Shown here: positions 50,901-64,000 of the stretch, one piece after another
How the letters are laid out: each line of letters begins with the position of its first letter
Position numbering within the stretch: position 1 is the stretch's first letter
DNA from: Bugula neritina
Lineage: Eukaryota; Bryozoa; Gymnolaemata; Cheilostomatida; Bugulidae
Direction of reading: 5' to 3'
DNA: 64,000 nt
NCBI GenBank assembly: GCA_964035545.1
Contig: OZ037766.1
Location: forward strand, 2,910,501-2,974,500
Position numbers and translations under genes: made by a program
The notes under the pieces: model-generated
Database searches by the model: none
Seen by the model: only the letters and a program-made list of their open reading frames with translations
What the model was told of the DNA's origin: nothing

Positions 50901-53900
50901 TGCAGTGTATGTATAGTATAGTCTGCAGTGTATGTATAGTATAGTCTGCAGTGTATATATAGTATAGTCTGCAGTGTATATATAGTATAGTATGCAATGT
51001 ATGTATAGTATAGTATGCAGTGTATGTATAGTATAGTCTGCAGTGTATGTATAGTATAGTCTGTAGTGTATATATAGTATAGTATGCAATGTATGTATAG
51101 TATAGTATGCAGTGTATGTATAGTATAGTCTGCAGTGTATGTATAGTATAGTCTGTAGTGTATATATAGTATAGTATGCAATGTATCTATAGTATAGTCT
51201 GCAGTGTATATATAGTATAGTCTGCAGTGTATGTATAGTATAGTCTGCAGTGTATGTATAGTATAGTCTGCAGTATATATATAGTATAGTCTGCAGTATA
51301 TGTATAGTAGTCTGCAGTATATGTATAGTGACAATTAAAATTTTGAAGAGATATAATTTATAGTTTTACATGCAGGCTGAGAGCTTTGAAAACAGTAAAA
51401 TACAGTTTAATGCAGAACACAGGGTGTTATTAAAAGTTATTACATAGAAAATAACGGGCAAAATAAAAGCAAGCTTTATGGTTTAATGAAATTACATGTT
51501 GGGAAATAAACTTTGAATGGAGAACAAGTTTGTGTTTTTAATGTTTGAAATTATAGTGACTAAAATAAATGCTAACATTAGGTAGGGAGCCAATATTGCT
51601 TTTTATTGGTTTGATTGATTGATTATTAACTTGCGTTACTCTGAAGGAGTTGGTTTTTGACACGCTAATTGAATGTTTATTAAAAAAAAACATAGAATGT
51701 ATAAACAATAAGTAGCTTCTCCAGTATACAGCCAATCTAGTACTGGTTCTAAGTTACATCTAAGCAATCATTTTACCATTTATCTTTATCAGAATAAAAA
51801 TGTAAAGGGTGTTGGCAATATTATTCTAAACACAAAAACTGTGAAATTTTTTGAGTAAAAATGCATGAACTATAAAGGTTTCCCATTATTAATTATAAAT
51901 AAACCAATTAATTATAAATTCATTCAAATTGTGAATTTTTTACTTGTACATTTTATTATTTAATTTGCTTAATGTTAGACAAGATGAAACTCATCTTAAC
52001 AGTGAATGCATTAGTTATAACAAGATTTATAATTGACAAACCTATTATATAACTTCCATATAACCTAATTACAATCAACATTATATCCACACATTTAGGC
52101 CCATTAAACTAACAGCTTAAAATAATGTAATACTTCAATATACTCTAATAATAAATCAATATTAATACCAGCCGTAAAAACAATAAATTCTCAAAAGATT
52201 AGTGCAAATAGTATATTATTAAAATACAAATTAAACAAATTACCAGTTTGCCGAGATGTTAAAGTGTTGCTTAATTTTTCATAGTTGTGTTAAATTTAAT
52301 GAAGTTTAATGAAATAAATTATAGAAAGAGAGTATAAAGTGGAAGCAATCACTATTTGTTAGTATAATCAGTATAGTTTAAGAGAATTGAAGATTGCAGC
52401 ATTATGAACTCCGTGACCAGCCATTATATGGAATAATAAAATAATAATCACAGCATCCTGTCTCCAAAGTCGTCAAAATTGACATATTCAATCTTGATGA
52501 GCAAACTTGAACAAGCCTTAGGCCTCAGTAAGTGTTGGAGGTTCCAGGGAACCCCCTAAGTGGAAACAAGCCTTAGACATGGTGTGTTTTATTTTTAGGT
52601 CTAGAGAAAAGCCAGTGAAATGGCATTTAACTTTATATTCATTAATTAATAGAAGAAACTGTGATGCAAAGGTAGAAAATGTGATGTGTGGGAATGGAGG
52701 ATGGGGCTGTGGTCTGCGCCATCACTGATGCATGAGTCATAGTGTTAACTTTACTTTTTCTCACCACCACAACCCCAACATAACAATGGTCAACTACCCA
52801 AAACTATTCCAACCATGCCTTCTTCTATAGAGTGTGTAATTAATTTGGAGCTAAAATTATGATACAAATGCAGAAGTTTGGCGCATTTTAGAGTACACTT
52901 TAGATTAGTAATCCGTTTGTATGATTCATAAAGCTTGTTAATTCCATTTTCTAACAACTATACAAATTACTACCAGCCCAGCTATCTAGCTATTAGTGTT
53001 TAGAAAACCATTCTGATTCAGGCTAGTGTAATTATATAATACATCACTTCATATTTGTAGCATTTGAACTTTTTTGTGGTTGACAAAGTAGACTAAAATG
53101 TATTTAAATATTGGAGAATGTGCAAGGCAGTGCTGTACTCAGTGATTTCATCCACTACCCAGGGCAGACTTAGTAATATATAATCTGCCGGCTCTTTGCA
53201 CCCAAAAATCTGCTATACTTTTCAAACTATTATATAATTCCAGTAACAATAGAGCCCATTTTGGCAGCCCCAGATTTTTTGTCTTCACTTTTTATGTGTC
53301 TTTTGTGCATCAAACTGCACCCAAAAGCAGTTAAAAAATAAGATAGATTGCTTTTACACAATAAAAATAGTTGGCCTGGTCTATATTTAGTAGCAGTGTG
53401 GTTAAATCTGCCAGCTCCATTAAATGCTATGCTCTCGCTAGAAGTACAGTTGCTGTAATTAAATAACCACTTGTCGGCCATTGTCAGGACAAACTTTTCT
53501 AGTAGTCATTTATAAGGCAATAAATAACTCTTTCTGATGAGGGGGATGTTGGTTGAAGTTTAACTTAATTATATCAGATGAAAGCAAACACTTTCACTAC
53601 AATTACACAGAGAAAGCAAACAAATAGCAAAATAAATGGTATTTCGAAGAGAAAACTCGTGAAAAATTGTTATACTTGCTTTTCAAAGCTTAGCTAAAAG
53701 CTACTGGTGCAAAAATCATAAGGAAAAGATTTACTTCACTAAATCGACAGTTTCAGTTAATGTGAAGTTTAAATTATGGCCGAAGTTCTTTACTTTCTAA
53801 AGAATTGTTGTTTGTGGTGGCTTTTAACTAAAACCTACATTTTTCCTAGAAAGCAGGCTTTGAAATTTTGCCAATGTTACACTTGGCGAAGTGTTGAAAT

Positions 53901-56900
53901 CCCCCAAATCTATTTTTTTAAAATTGGTCAAAAATTAATGCCAGGCCTGCATATTTAATAAACTATGAATCTATATGTATAAATAATGTTTGTGGTTAAA
54001 ATATAAAATAATACCTATTCCAATAGGCTTCACCTTGAGAATAACTTCTTCTGCTATTAGTAACTTAGTGAGAGAAAATTATTTTTTCAAGTAGCAAACT
54101 GTAGAAAGCTTCAGTAACAAAACTTGATAAATAGAACTATTTCAACTACATATTCAACAGCAAACTGTAGAAAACATGTGCTGATTCATTGAGAAAATTG
54201 TAGATGGACTTCCAGACGTATTCATGACTAACAGAACAATACAAATTATTCTAAACTAATGCATACCATCAGAAGTTGCCTGATTAGCTTCAGTAGCACT
54301 GCTGCAGGGCATGCCAGTGAGTGGGGGAGGTCCCTTGGGTTTCCTATACCGTCCCTCACCAGAGTTTTCTTCTGCTTCATACTGAGCTAGCATGTCCAGA
54401 ACTTCGTCTTCCTGTACACAAACCAACAGCATGACTTGATTGTACATAGCAGCACTATTTTCATCTCACAGTAGTCCTTATGTTACCATGGCAATACTTT
54501 TAAAGAATTCCAACAGCTAATATTTTTGGTATTGCTACAAAAGTTGACATTGATAAAAATGGGTCTGGGTTATAAGAGAGTAAAATACCGAAAGTAGTTT
54601 ATTATAAATTATTTTCAATAGAGAATTTAATAATTCAACATTTTCACTCCTTTTCTTGATAAACCTCGTGCAAATAGGTTCTGTCAAAGTAAACTTTCCA
54701 TCAAGACCACATGAGTGTTTTAAATGCAGTTACTGCATACAATGTGTAAAACAAAAAACATTTTTATATCAGTTGCAGCATAAATTGATTAACACATTAT
54801 TTCCTAAATTCATTGACTAACACATCTCCTAACTTTATAAGCCTTTGTTAGGGGTTGCACCCCTGCAACACCCCCCCCCCCCACTACAGTGTAGAGTGTA
54901 CTACTGAGCCAACTATATTTTACATGACCACCAACAAGTTATTTTCTTCCTTACAAGTGTTCATCCTAATCACCACATTTCTATGTGCTCCACACATGCA
55001 GCTGTTACCAAGTTAACACAGATACAATACAGAGCAAATGATATACCTCTGGATACTTTCAGCAGGGCTTTTAGCAAGTCAGATTTAATTTATGACCATG
55101 ACATGTTGTAAAATGATGAGGGTTTGTTTAATCTAGATCACTGTAAAGCCTGGAGAAAGCAAAACTGAGAAAGTAGTTCTGGAATTGGCACCACAAAAAT
55201 TGAAAAGCTGTGAATCAACAGCATTTTTTTTGACTTTTTAAAATTTACTAAAGGTAACCAAAGCCCTGCTAATACCTAGTAACCTTCATGACAGTGTTAC
55301 AGTCATAATTAAATTAAATTGAATTCCCGAATGAGTAAAGCCTTAATATGGAGACATAAATTATACAATTATTAGTGATTAGCAGCTATTACAGAGGTTA
55401 GCTGGTGTGAGCTGCTCTTCTTAACTTTGCACCTTAATTTTTATGACTTCAACCTGCCAGCCTTCAAACGAGGCTAACGCCAGTCTACCATTTAAATATC
55501 AATAAAAACACTTTAAATTTATTTTCTAGCAGTTTCTTTATTGACTCTTAGTTAATAGTTGTGGCAAGTTTTTTATTTAATTAACTAAGATTTGCATTTA
55601 AACAAGCTATTAATGAACTAACTTGCTTTGATTTTCTACTCAAATGATTAATTCTGTTAACAGAGTATGGTGCAAGCCTAAAAGTCCAAAAATAGCACTC
55701 TGTCTTTAGACAAAAAATTTATCTTTATAACTTTCAAGGCAATAAATATCCAATGCCCTTTTTGCTGTCAAAAGAGGAAATTTACACAAAAGTAAAAGAG
55801 AAAGGCACTTGTTAATTTACCCTGTATTTTTTCACATACTGTCTCTCAATTTCCCTGGTGACTGCTCCGTTAGTCTTACCACCAATACTGGTGACTAGAG
55901 TATTGAAAGCACCTAGTAACAACTTTGCATATTTTTCCTGCTGGTATCTGTCCTGAGGAGGAAATATTCTCCGGAACCTTCCACAGTTACGGTCCTCGTA
56001 CTCCGTCTTGGCGTTGTCTCTTCGTATCTTAGCCAACAAGTCTTTCTACAGAAGCAGCATGCTGAATATAGATTACAAGGTGATGCAGGGCTAGACCCCA
56101 GGCTATGGACTGAGTGCCACAGACTATTTAGTCATTCTTCTGTGTTTGTTTGCTAAAATAGGTCAACAGAAAATTAACTGGCTAAGGGGGCTGCTGAAGA
56201 CGATTACTGCAGGACAGAAGTTAGCTTAGCAAAAATTCCACCAAAACAAATTAAGGGAGTAAAAAATTGAAAAAGTGAAATAAAAACTAAATAATTCAGA
56301 TTGAATTTTTTGCGAGGTTAGAGGCTAGATAATTTACATAACAGTGAATAAGAGAAACAAGTGACATGAATAAAACCAGATGAAATCATTTTCTCAGTGC
56401 ATTAATTAATAATTTTATCCGCAATTAGATCATTAAGGTTGATCTAGAGGTGGAATGTTGACACCCACTTATAACTCAAAAAGTACTTTATGCAGAGAAA
56501 CGCAGATCAAAGTATATCAACCTAAACAGACAATAATTGAATTTTTCTTTTACTAATATTTTTGGCCAGTTAAAAAACATCATAGGCAAACAAAACTGTT
56601 TAAATTCTTTTACCATCTTTTTATTTAATTTTTATTCTCTGAAATTGTTTTGAAAAACAAAATCTCAAAAGAGACCTCATCTAACTTGCATTTATAAGAT
56701 AACTAATGCTTCTTCTCATACCACATGCTAATATATTTCCCAGATACCTTTATCTTCATGCTAAATGGATTCAACTCTTTATTGCAGAACGTCTATTGTA
56801 TTATTACATATTAAACTATATCAAGTTAATTTAAATATATATTAAAATATATTACTACATTTTATTGTTCCAAAATATATTATATCTTATCATTGTGTTA

Positions 56901-59900
56901 CATTATTCTATTATTGCATTGTATTATTGTAGTATATCTTTATATTACATAGTAATATATAAAGATGCAGGCTGCTGAATAATAAAAAAAATTGAAAAGT
57001 ATGTCAAGAAATGCATTTTAAGAGCATTTGAACAATTTTAGACTCCTCGCAAGTTGAAACCGGGATAAGGAAAATACTTGGCAACTTCGAACTCTAAAGT
57101 TATGACTGATTAATACCAGGAGGTCAAACAAAATCATAAACACATTGGCATTTAGTCAAAATGTATGATGTAGGTAATGTAGTACCATTGTGTGTTTGTG
57201 TTACGTTGCAGAAATACACCTACATAGGTGAGCTGTATATCTATTTTGTACAAGAGTTAGTCATAGTTTGGCACGGCATCATATATCACCATGTTCAACT
57301 GTTAAATTTATAATCTTATGTAATATATTTATATCATGGCATTCCTAAATGTGTATGTCAGAGGTCCCTGCAGTCTTCAATCATTCGCATCTGTCAACAA
57401 TGCTATGCGCAGGCATTCAAATGACTGTGTGCATAATCATAACAGGGACCAAGTCATGATTTATCTTTACATTCTAACAAAAGATGAGACAAAACTGATG
57501 ATTTTCATTATAATAAATTATCGAGCATCTTCTCAGCTACAGCGAGCAAGTCCCATGTATGGGTGTTAGCTAAAGAGTTATATAATTGATGATTTCTTGA
57601 TTGTTAATTAATATGAGTTCATAAAGATATTTTTAGAAAATTTAACTAAACAAAAAGTATTATTTTTTATTAAAATTAATTTACTAGTCAAAATCTGACA
57701 AGTGACATCTTGTTATGTAACAACTATAAAACCATCAGACATTGAGTCTAACAACCCCATAATTCCCTTTTAAATTCTTTTTTCCTCAAAATACCAGTTG
57801 ACATTTTTTTATAATTTTAAGCCAACGTTTCAATTTACAAGATCTCACTCAATAGAAGTGTATTCGTGCTAAAGTATTTATGTTAATACAAACCAGCTCT
57901 TCTTTTCTCTTGTCTTGGAGGGATTTTCTCTTGTCGTCTGTATCATTGAGTCCAGCTCTCGGTTGCAAAAGGCGACGTTGCGCTGCAGCCTTTTGTGCCG
58001 CCAAGTTCTTTCTTTTATCACTTGCTCTGTTAGTAGATAAGTAAGTATATGAGTATAGTAGGTATATGAGTATAGTAAGTATATGAGTATAGTAAGTATA
58101 TGAGTATAGTAAGTAGATGAGTATAGTTAGTATATGAGTATAGTAAGTATATGAGTATAGTAGGTATATGAGTATAGTAAGTATATGAGTATAGTAAGTA
58201 TATGAGTATAGTAAGTAGATGAGTATAGTTAGTATATGAGTATAGTAAGTAGATGAGTATAGTAAGTATACAAGTATAGTTAGTATATGAGTATAGTAAG
58301 TAGATGAGTATAGTAAGTATATGAGTATAGTAAGTATATGAGTATAGTAAGTATATGAGTATAGTAAGTATATGAGTATAGTAAGTATATGAGTATAGTA
58401 AGTATATGAGTATAGTAAGTATATGAGTATAGTAAGTATGTGAGTATAGTAAGTATATGAGTGTAGTAAGTATATGAGTATATAAGGAAGTATACGAGTA
58501 TAGTAAGTATATGAGTATAGTAAGTATATGAGTATAGTATAGTATATGAGTATAGTAAGTATACGAGTATAGTAAGTATATGAGTATAGTAAGTATATGA
58601 GTATATAAGGAAGTATACGAGTATAGTATAGTATATAAGAACACTCAATTAGCCCAGGAATTTGAAAGTCAGCAGTGAATCATATTCACAGTTCGGCAGC
58701 GTGTATTAGCAGTGTGTATAAACATACGTCATAGGAAAATAGTTGACATTGTATCTAGCAGAATATAGAATAAGTTAAGCAGCATTGAAAGCTGTTAAAT
58801 TATTCTATTAACAGACCAGAATATTGACCCGGAAAGAGTGAGAGTACAGTAAGTAGAGAGTCACTAGTACGACCTTGACCCTTGATGGAGGTTACCTGAT
58901 GTTGACCAACTTGAGGGAATCGGTCAGCAGAGCGGATTTGATGTCGTAGTCTATTTGTTCGTTTGTCCCGAAACTGGGGGAACGGTTGATCTGAAATGCA
59001 GAACAAAGACTATAATTCTGACACTCAACATTATCAAGACTTTTCAGGAAATGTCTTCTACTATTCAGCATTTTTGTCCCAAAACAATTGAAATTAACAG
59101 AATCTATCAATACGCGTAGAGCAGAGAAATAAATTTCATGCCAGTGGAGTGTAAATACATCATAGAAAGTTAAATAGTATATCGCTTGTACATTTCTGTT
59201 TTTTCACATTTTCTTGGTGCACAAACCATTTTATTTGCTAGAATTAGTAGCCCCAACCTTTCCAATGATGTTGAGAGAAAACTTCAAATTCATTATTGCA
59301 TTTATACAATCATAACTAGAATATTCAAGACTTATATACATTAATTTGTATATTTGATTGCCTGGTAAAAATTAAATATGGAAATTGATATTTATTGATA
59401 GCATGTGACAGCTGTAAGATAGAAATGACTTCCATGGAATGAGAATAGATTTAGAAAAACAAAAATAGCCTTAGTTTGTTACACTAAGACACACCTCCAG
59501 TAGCCAAGGCTTCAGCTTACGATCCAGCATGATGTCAAAACCGAGTATTTCAAAACAGACGCTGTCGCTGTTGGGAGTCTGACCGGGACGACACATGCGG
59601 TAGGCGTGATGAACGTGGGGCAGCGCGCAAAGCATCGTCTTGATGATCACGTCTGCAATGTTGGCCCATAGACTGGAGACATCAATGTCATGTCTTCTTA
59701 AATAATCATTGAGGAAGAGGAGAGATCTTTTGCTGCCTGAAGTACAGCCAGACGGGCGTTATTATACAGTGAGTGCACCTGCTGCACATGGTTATGATAA
59801 CAAACAATGCTGTCCATGAGACACACAGACAGACACATGTGTAATCTATATATAATCTGCGTACAGAGAGCTGAAGTTGTTAGCAATAATTAGTGAATCA

Positions 59901-62900
59901 AAATCTGTTTGACGTAAATTCAGGTAATCCAATAGCTGCTGTTTATGCATAATACAAGATGGCTAATTGAATGAGTAAGTTTTCTATGGCAGCGAGGTGA
60001 AAGGTCATGCACATGCAGCAGCACTGGTAGCTGCTAATTATTCACTTTAAATGCCAATAAATAATTGATACAGCACACGGCCGCCTTTCTGCTCATACTT
60101 GAGAAATAAAGTGAAAAAATTTTATTGTTATTTCAACAGAAGTCATAATAACAAAACACAACATAAAAACCTACTTCACGATAATTAGAAAGTGAAAATA
60201 TTTTCTTTTTCAATAATTTGACAGAAATAATGAAAATGACTAAACTAATATATATATCATTTTAGTGTTTTGAGAGAAACCAAACTAAAGTAAAATTAAT
60301 TTGTACCGAACTCCATTTATTTTCCCAAAATATATTCACAGATAAGTGTATATATAACCTGTCTGTCATGACTACTAAATTATTTTATAGGAAACATATC
60401 AGAATAAAATCTAAAATACTAGATAAAATCACAAGAAGGTATCTATACCTGAAGATACAGACTCTCCTTTCTCGTATGTTTCACTGTGTTTGTTGATGGA
60501 ATAGTTCGTTAGATGCATGAATAAAACGTCCTGAAGAAGATAATAACAGACAAATTCTTTCATAAGAACAAATGCTTCTCCCAACGAAATTCAGAGGTAC
60601 ACAACAAAATAAAATTCATTCTTTCAATAATAATATTATATACTGAACATGGTTTGTCACTTTAGCTAGACAAAGCTAAAAAAACCAAACAAATCTGTGT
60701 GAATTTTCACACAACAAAATGTTACTCCAATAGCATATAATGTATATATAGTCTACGAGAATACAATATAGTCTGAGAGAATACAATATAGTCTGAGGGA
60801 ACACATATAGTCTGAGAGAATATAATATAGTCTGAGGGTTTGGGGTTTGGGAGAAGCTACTGAAACTCACCAGGTTTTGGGGTGAAGGGTCCTTGTACTT
60901 CTCTGTGCCCATTCTAACGAGTCCATCATTAAAGAGAAATATTTTGAGAGGGTCGCAGGAGGACACTAGGACGTATATCCTCAAGTCACACTTGAAGTCA
61001 TCTATAAGGAAGGGTCTTTCTAGATACTCCTGTACAACTATGTGCTCGGTGGAAGGGATCTTCTCCACATTGTGGTACAGAGAGATGCTACAAGAAAATA
61101 TGAAATAGTAGGGTATAAAATATATGTTCAGTGAGTTAAAAGACTATTTTTCAATGCCAATAAAAAAATTTAAAAAGAATCTTTTAATTCAGTGAAAATA
61201 TATTTTATGTCCTACATGACTATAGCCGTGGTCTAGGGGTTAGAGCGTTTGCCTAGTAAGCACGAAGTTATGGGTTCGAACCCCGAAGAAGGTGGTGATG
61301 TTAGGAAGGGCATCCAGTCATAATTGCTCCTGTGTCCCAATTGAATAAGTCCTTAGCCCGATTTAACAAAAAAATCCTTCCATCAGGGTCTTCTCACAGG
61401 GATGGCGACTATAAACTTACGTGAGGTTTGTTTTAAATCACAATAATTAAAAGTTAACAGCTCAAACAATCAAATGCCTTAAAAAGAATTTATTCGTTTA
61501 TTTTTTGTACCAAAAATAATGCCAAATGAATTATTCGATCAGCTAATACTGATACAAGTGCAGTAAGTACAGTGAGATTTTAGGACAGTAAGGAAATGTA
61601 CTTTGATCTATCATCATCAGAGAAGGCCCCGTTTTATTGTCTGGCAGCAAATATAGTACAAAATGCCAACAAAGTATTTTATTAAAATAACTTTCAAGAG
61701 ACAATGGAAAGGAGAAATGCTCGTGACACATGATTATATAGTTGACCACACCAACATCCACTGGAAATGTGGTGGCGCGGTTTAAAATAATTTCTTTACT
61801 AATTTTAATTATGATAATTGAAAATTCAAACTAGAAAGACATTCATTAGATAATATATTGAGAGACAGAAAGACACGCTGGAGCCAGTAAAAGCTAGCCA
61901 AATGTCTCTGCACCAACTAATGAACTGGGAGAGAGAGCTCAAAGGGGCTGAAACGTGTTGCATAATACGCTCACTATCCTATATAACTCCAATGACATTG
62001 TGGTCTCACTCCATATGTGCAATGACAATTATCGGTTAGAATTTTAATAAGTAATGCAAATTGTGTAATTAAAATAATATAATTATTTATATACACTTTG
62101 ATAAGTGAGGTTATTGAAGTATGTCACCAGTAATAGCACAAAAACAATAATCTGTTTAGATAAGATGATTTATGACCCAAGTGGAGATGAAATCATTGGA
62201 ACACAGGAGTGGTGAGTGGACAGTAGACACCACTAGAACCACTAAGGGGTGTACCTGCACCACTAGAACCACTAAGGGGGTGTACATGTACCACTACAAC
62301 CACTAAGGGGGTGTACATGTACCACTAGGACCACTTAGGGGGTGTTCCAAGACTACTATAACCACTACTGGGGTATGGTGGTCTACTTATATCAATTACC
62401 AGAAAGTATATAGTAATATTAAATATGCTGTATGTAACAACTAACAATTGTATTAGAGTAATTAATTGTACATTAACACCTCAACTATTAGATGTTACTA
62501 TCAACTACTAAAAACAGCTATTTGAATGTAAAAAGTTACTCAATTTAAACAAATAACAACATAGAAATAAACTATCATAACAAAGAATGCATATACATGC
62601 ATCAAGTCTGAAGTTGAGCAAATATTCAAATTCAAATATGTCAATATCAAACATTAAACCAAGTCCTGAGTTATGTATTTCATATAAATACATAAATTAG
62701 ACTACAATATTTTGACATAAAATTGCGATTAGAAAAAGATGAAGGAATAGAATAAACTTGTGAGTATAAAGAAATCACGCCACATCTACAACATAAAGAT
62801 AACCCACCCATTGCCCATTGCACCGGCAGACGGCTTAGCAATAAAGATTTTCAATTTCTTTTTCTTTTTAAGGTCTTTGCCATAGTTCTGCAAAGCATTG

Positions 62901-62966
62901 TACTCCTGAGGTAGAATCCACGTCTTTGGCACAAAGTTATACTCCTCTGGGTAGAGTTTAGTCATC
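44907..62966 (-). CDS. TTLL7: TTLL7-type tubulin polyglutamylase (5'-partial)
   Basis: Thirteen exons, transcript order: 62808-62966, 60871-61087, 60449-60530, 59495-59736, 58896-58990, 57894-58026, 55821-56045, 54267-54411, 47422-47627, 46761-46979, 46402-46556, 45800-45964, 44907-45057; about 731 codons including stop. TTLL7 adds glutamate side chains to tubulin tails, mainly beta-tubulin, on ciliary and neuronal microtubules. Seen: ATP-grasp motifs KPSAGAMGNGIS, VQEYLERPFLI, CDLRIYVLV, MHLTNYSINKH and LGFDIMLDRKLKPWLLEINR (Mg-binding Asp, Glu, Asn). A basic microtubule-binding helix follows (KRKNLAAQKAAAQRRL). The TTLL7-specific C-terminal region is also present: IKFPGKSDSEAEEIL, HWKYHKPRVASYWLVKLDSV, RVFNRLLWSHGQGLWNC and MECCRRLTELCKDC. 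The C-terminal region separates TTLL7 from TTLL6/13. The first exons (about 90 residues by comparison with vertebrates) are outside the window or unrecognised in 62967-64000. One intron spans 6.6 kb (47628-54266). The donor after 46402 (GTCGGT) is atypical but is required by phase. Confidence 0.93.
46040..46395 (-). repeat. 18-19 bp minisatellite at a TTLL7 donor site
   Basis: About 19 copies of a TGGTAACACTAGTATTACA-like unit fill most of the intron 45965-46401. The array ends within a few bases of the 5' splice site of the exon at 46402. Confidence 0.92.
47628..54266. other. 6.6-kb TTLL7 intron
   Basis: AT-rich, with an AT/CATATTA-rich stretch at 47680-47830, a G run near 48790 and a large minisatellite at 50761-51330. 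Open frames such as 49325-49687 (minus) have no support from splice context or family resemblance. No extra exon was recognised, though a poorly conserved one could be missed because this part of TTLL7 is variable. Confidence 0.6.
50761..51330 (-). repeat. 23-bp minisatellite (TGCAGTGTATGTATAGTATAGTC)
   Basis: About 25 copies with frequent variants (CTGTAG, ATGCAA for CTGCAG), arranged partly as a higher-order pattern of 4-5 units. Diverged units extend left to about 50690. Open frames of Tyr/Thr/Ile/Leu repeats on the minus strand arise from it. Confidence 0.95.
58033..58640 (-). repeat. 17-bp minisatellite at a TTLL7 acceptor
   Basis: About 36 copies of an AGTATATGAGTATAGTA unit on the plus strand, in the intron 58027-58895. 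The array begins some 10 bases from the 3' splice site of the exon ending at 58026, so the region expected to hold the branch point and pyrimidine tract consists largely of repeat. Confidence 0.95.
60735..60845 (-). repeat. 20-bp tandem repeat near a TTLL7 donor
   Basis: Four to five AGTCTGAGAGAATACAATAT units, ending about 25 bases from the 5' splice site of the exon at 60871-61087. Confidence 0.85.
61222..61428 (+). mobile_element. tRNA-derived SINE, core family (best copy)
   Basis: tRNA-like head with box A GTGGTCTAGGGGTTAGAG and box B GGGTTCGAACCCC, then the core GATGTTAGGAAGGGCATCC and ATTGCTCCTGTG, then GAATAAGTCCTTAGCCCGAT and a TTCTCACAGGGATGGCGACT tail. Head and core are the least damaged of the five copies. 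It is inserted in a TTLL7 intron, opposite to the gene. Confidence 0.88.
62229..62350 (+). repeat. 31-bp tandem repeat
   Basis: About four copies of a unit containing CCACTAGAACCACTAAGGGG followed by GTGTACATGTA, in a TTLL7 intron. Confidence 0.9.
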
Positions 62967-64000
62967 CTTACAAATGTATCACAAAATGCTTTGAAATAAC
63001 ATTGAAAGAATATAATTTACATGGATAAGACCACTACTACCTCATACAAGCAATTATTGTAAAAGTTACAATTACAATATACAACATCCAATCTATCAAA
63101 GATACCAGAGTTTCGTTTAAATACCACCATCAGCAACTCAACCCTTGTACATGACGCGAACACACTAATCTTGAGACTTATTTGCTAGAAAATAAAAACA
63201 AGCAGCTGCAATTTATTATAATTTTAGAAACCAATTTTTTCAAAAAATATACTTTTGAAAATCATTCATTCATCACTTGAGTAATAAGAAACAAGTGACT
63301 TTTTTAGTCTATGTTATGATCAACTTCTAGAGGGCATTGCCTTACTTCCAATTGACATTGAATTAACAATCTACATTGCAATGAAAAAACACATAGCAAT
63401 CATAATTAAAAAGAAAATAAAGTATCCCAGTCCAGCTTTAGAAAGCTAAGTTTTGTAAAAACTTCAACTGAAATCAATATCCAATTTAAAGTAAACATTG
63501 ACATTCACGATTAAAGTAAAACCAAAAACGGTTGCCATGAATTGATAATGAAGCATCTTTAGGCCACACAACAGTGTGAATATCAACATGCAGTAGATCA
63601 ATATACATAATGGTAATAACCCAGTAGAAATATCAATTTCATTAGTATTTTCCAAGAATTATAAAACCAAATGAACTATTCCATTTAGCTAATAAAATCT
63701 ACTTTCTGTATAATGTTTAGGAATCTCAAATTCTATATTTGAATAAGCATGATTCATGACATAACATGCTAACACTAACATCAGTGGAATCTTACATAAT
63801 GGGAACTGTTGATAAACTTACTAAAAAAACCTCAAACAATGATTGTAAATTACTTGCTACTAAATAAAGACAAATGTTTGGGCTACAACATATACAATCT
63901 ACTCATAACTGATAGAACCCAGATGGTGAACACAAATTCATGAACAATTCTCAGATTTTCAATCAAAACATAAAATATACAATCTCCAGGGCAAGTAACA
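62967..64000. other. Right edge, upstream of first recognised TTLL7 exon
   Basis: AT-rich sequence, presumably a TTLL7 intron on the minus strand. No earlier TTLL7 exon was recognised in it and no other gene is visible. Confidence 0.5.

Noticed and set aside
50761-51330. CRISPR-like regular repeat array
   Set aside because: Units are head-to-tail with no unique spacers, and the genome is eukaryotic; these are minisatellites.
50601-51334. Open frames of 160-194 codons, Tyr/Thr/Ile-rich
   Set aside because: Translation of the 23-bp minisatellite.
58030-58648. Open frames of 122-204 codons, Tyr/Leu/Ile-rich
   Set aside because: Translation of the 17-bp minisatellite.

Overview
This is an AT-rich window from an animal nuclear genome. 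Genes are split by GT-AG introns of about 0.1-7 kb, intergenic DNA is full of microsatellites, minisatellites and tRNA-derived SINEs, and there are no bacterial features. The gene set (an EGR zinc-finger factor, TTLL7, BIN3, COX5B, NDUFAF3) is metazoan. A non-bilaterian or other invertebrate such as a sponge or cnidarian fits best, but the sequence alone does not settle the phylum. Gene models below were built by hand: exons were joined where the reading frame, GT/AG sites and family conservation agreed, and every joined model stays in frame. Layout, left to right. (1) 1-13224 (+): two tandem copies of a class I PLP-dependent aminotransferase. Copy A (first visible exon at 1498, stop at 5702) lacks its first two exons in the window. 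It also carries changes at two family-invariant positions. Copy B (7299-13224) is complete at 444 residues. The duplicated block runs past the aminotransferase 3' end into the last exon of the convergent COX5B gene, leaving a dead COX5B exon at 6076-6168. (2) 13538-15644 (-): COX5B, four exons. It is head to head, 383 bp apart, with NDUFAF3 (16028-19379, +, six exons), so one short spacer probably serves two respiratory-chain genes. (3) 19380-29875: about 10.5 kb with no convincing gene, holding SINE remnants and a 15-bp minisatellite. (4) 29876-31356 (+): a two-exon EGR-type immediate-early transcription factor with a serum-response-type promoter. (5) 31357-36039: gene-free DNA with a large inverted repeat of simple sequence. 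(6) 36040-40980 (+): BIN3-like BAR protein, ten exons, starting with an 8-nt coding exon. (7) 41559-43968 (-): an unrecognised 193-residue Trp/Tyr/Arg-rich protein built from two related halves, with a near-perfect 94-bp palindrome in its first intron. (8) 44907-62966 (-): TTLL7-type tubulin polyglutamylase, 13 exons, 5' end beyond the window. The most unusual points are the altered active site of aminotransferase copy A, the orphan two-repeat protein next to TTLL7, the long palindrome, and a recurring pattern in which minisatellites sit directly against splice junctions in five genes. I found no CRISPR array, operon or clearly new multi-gene system.
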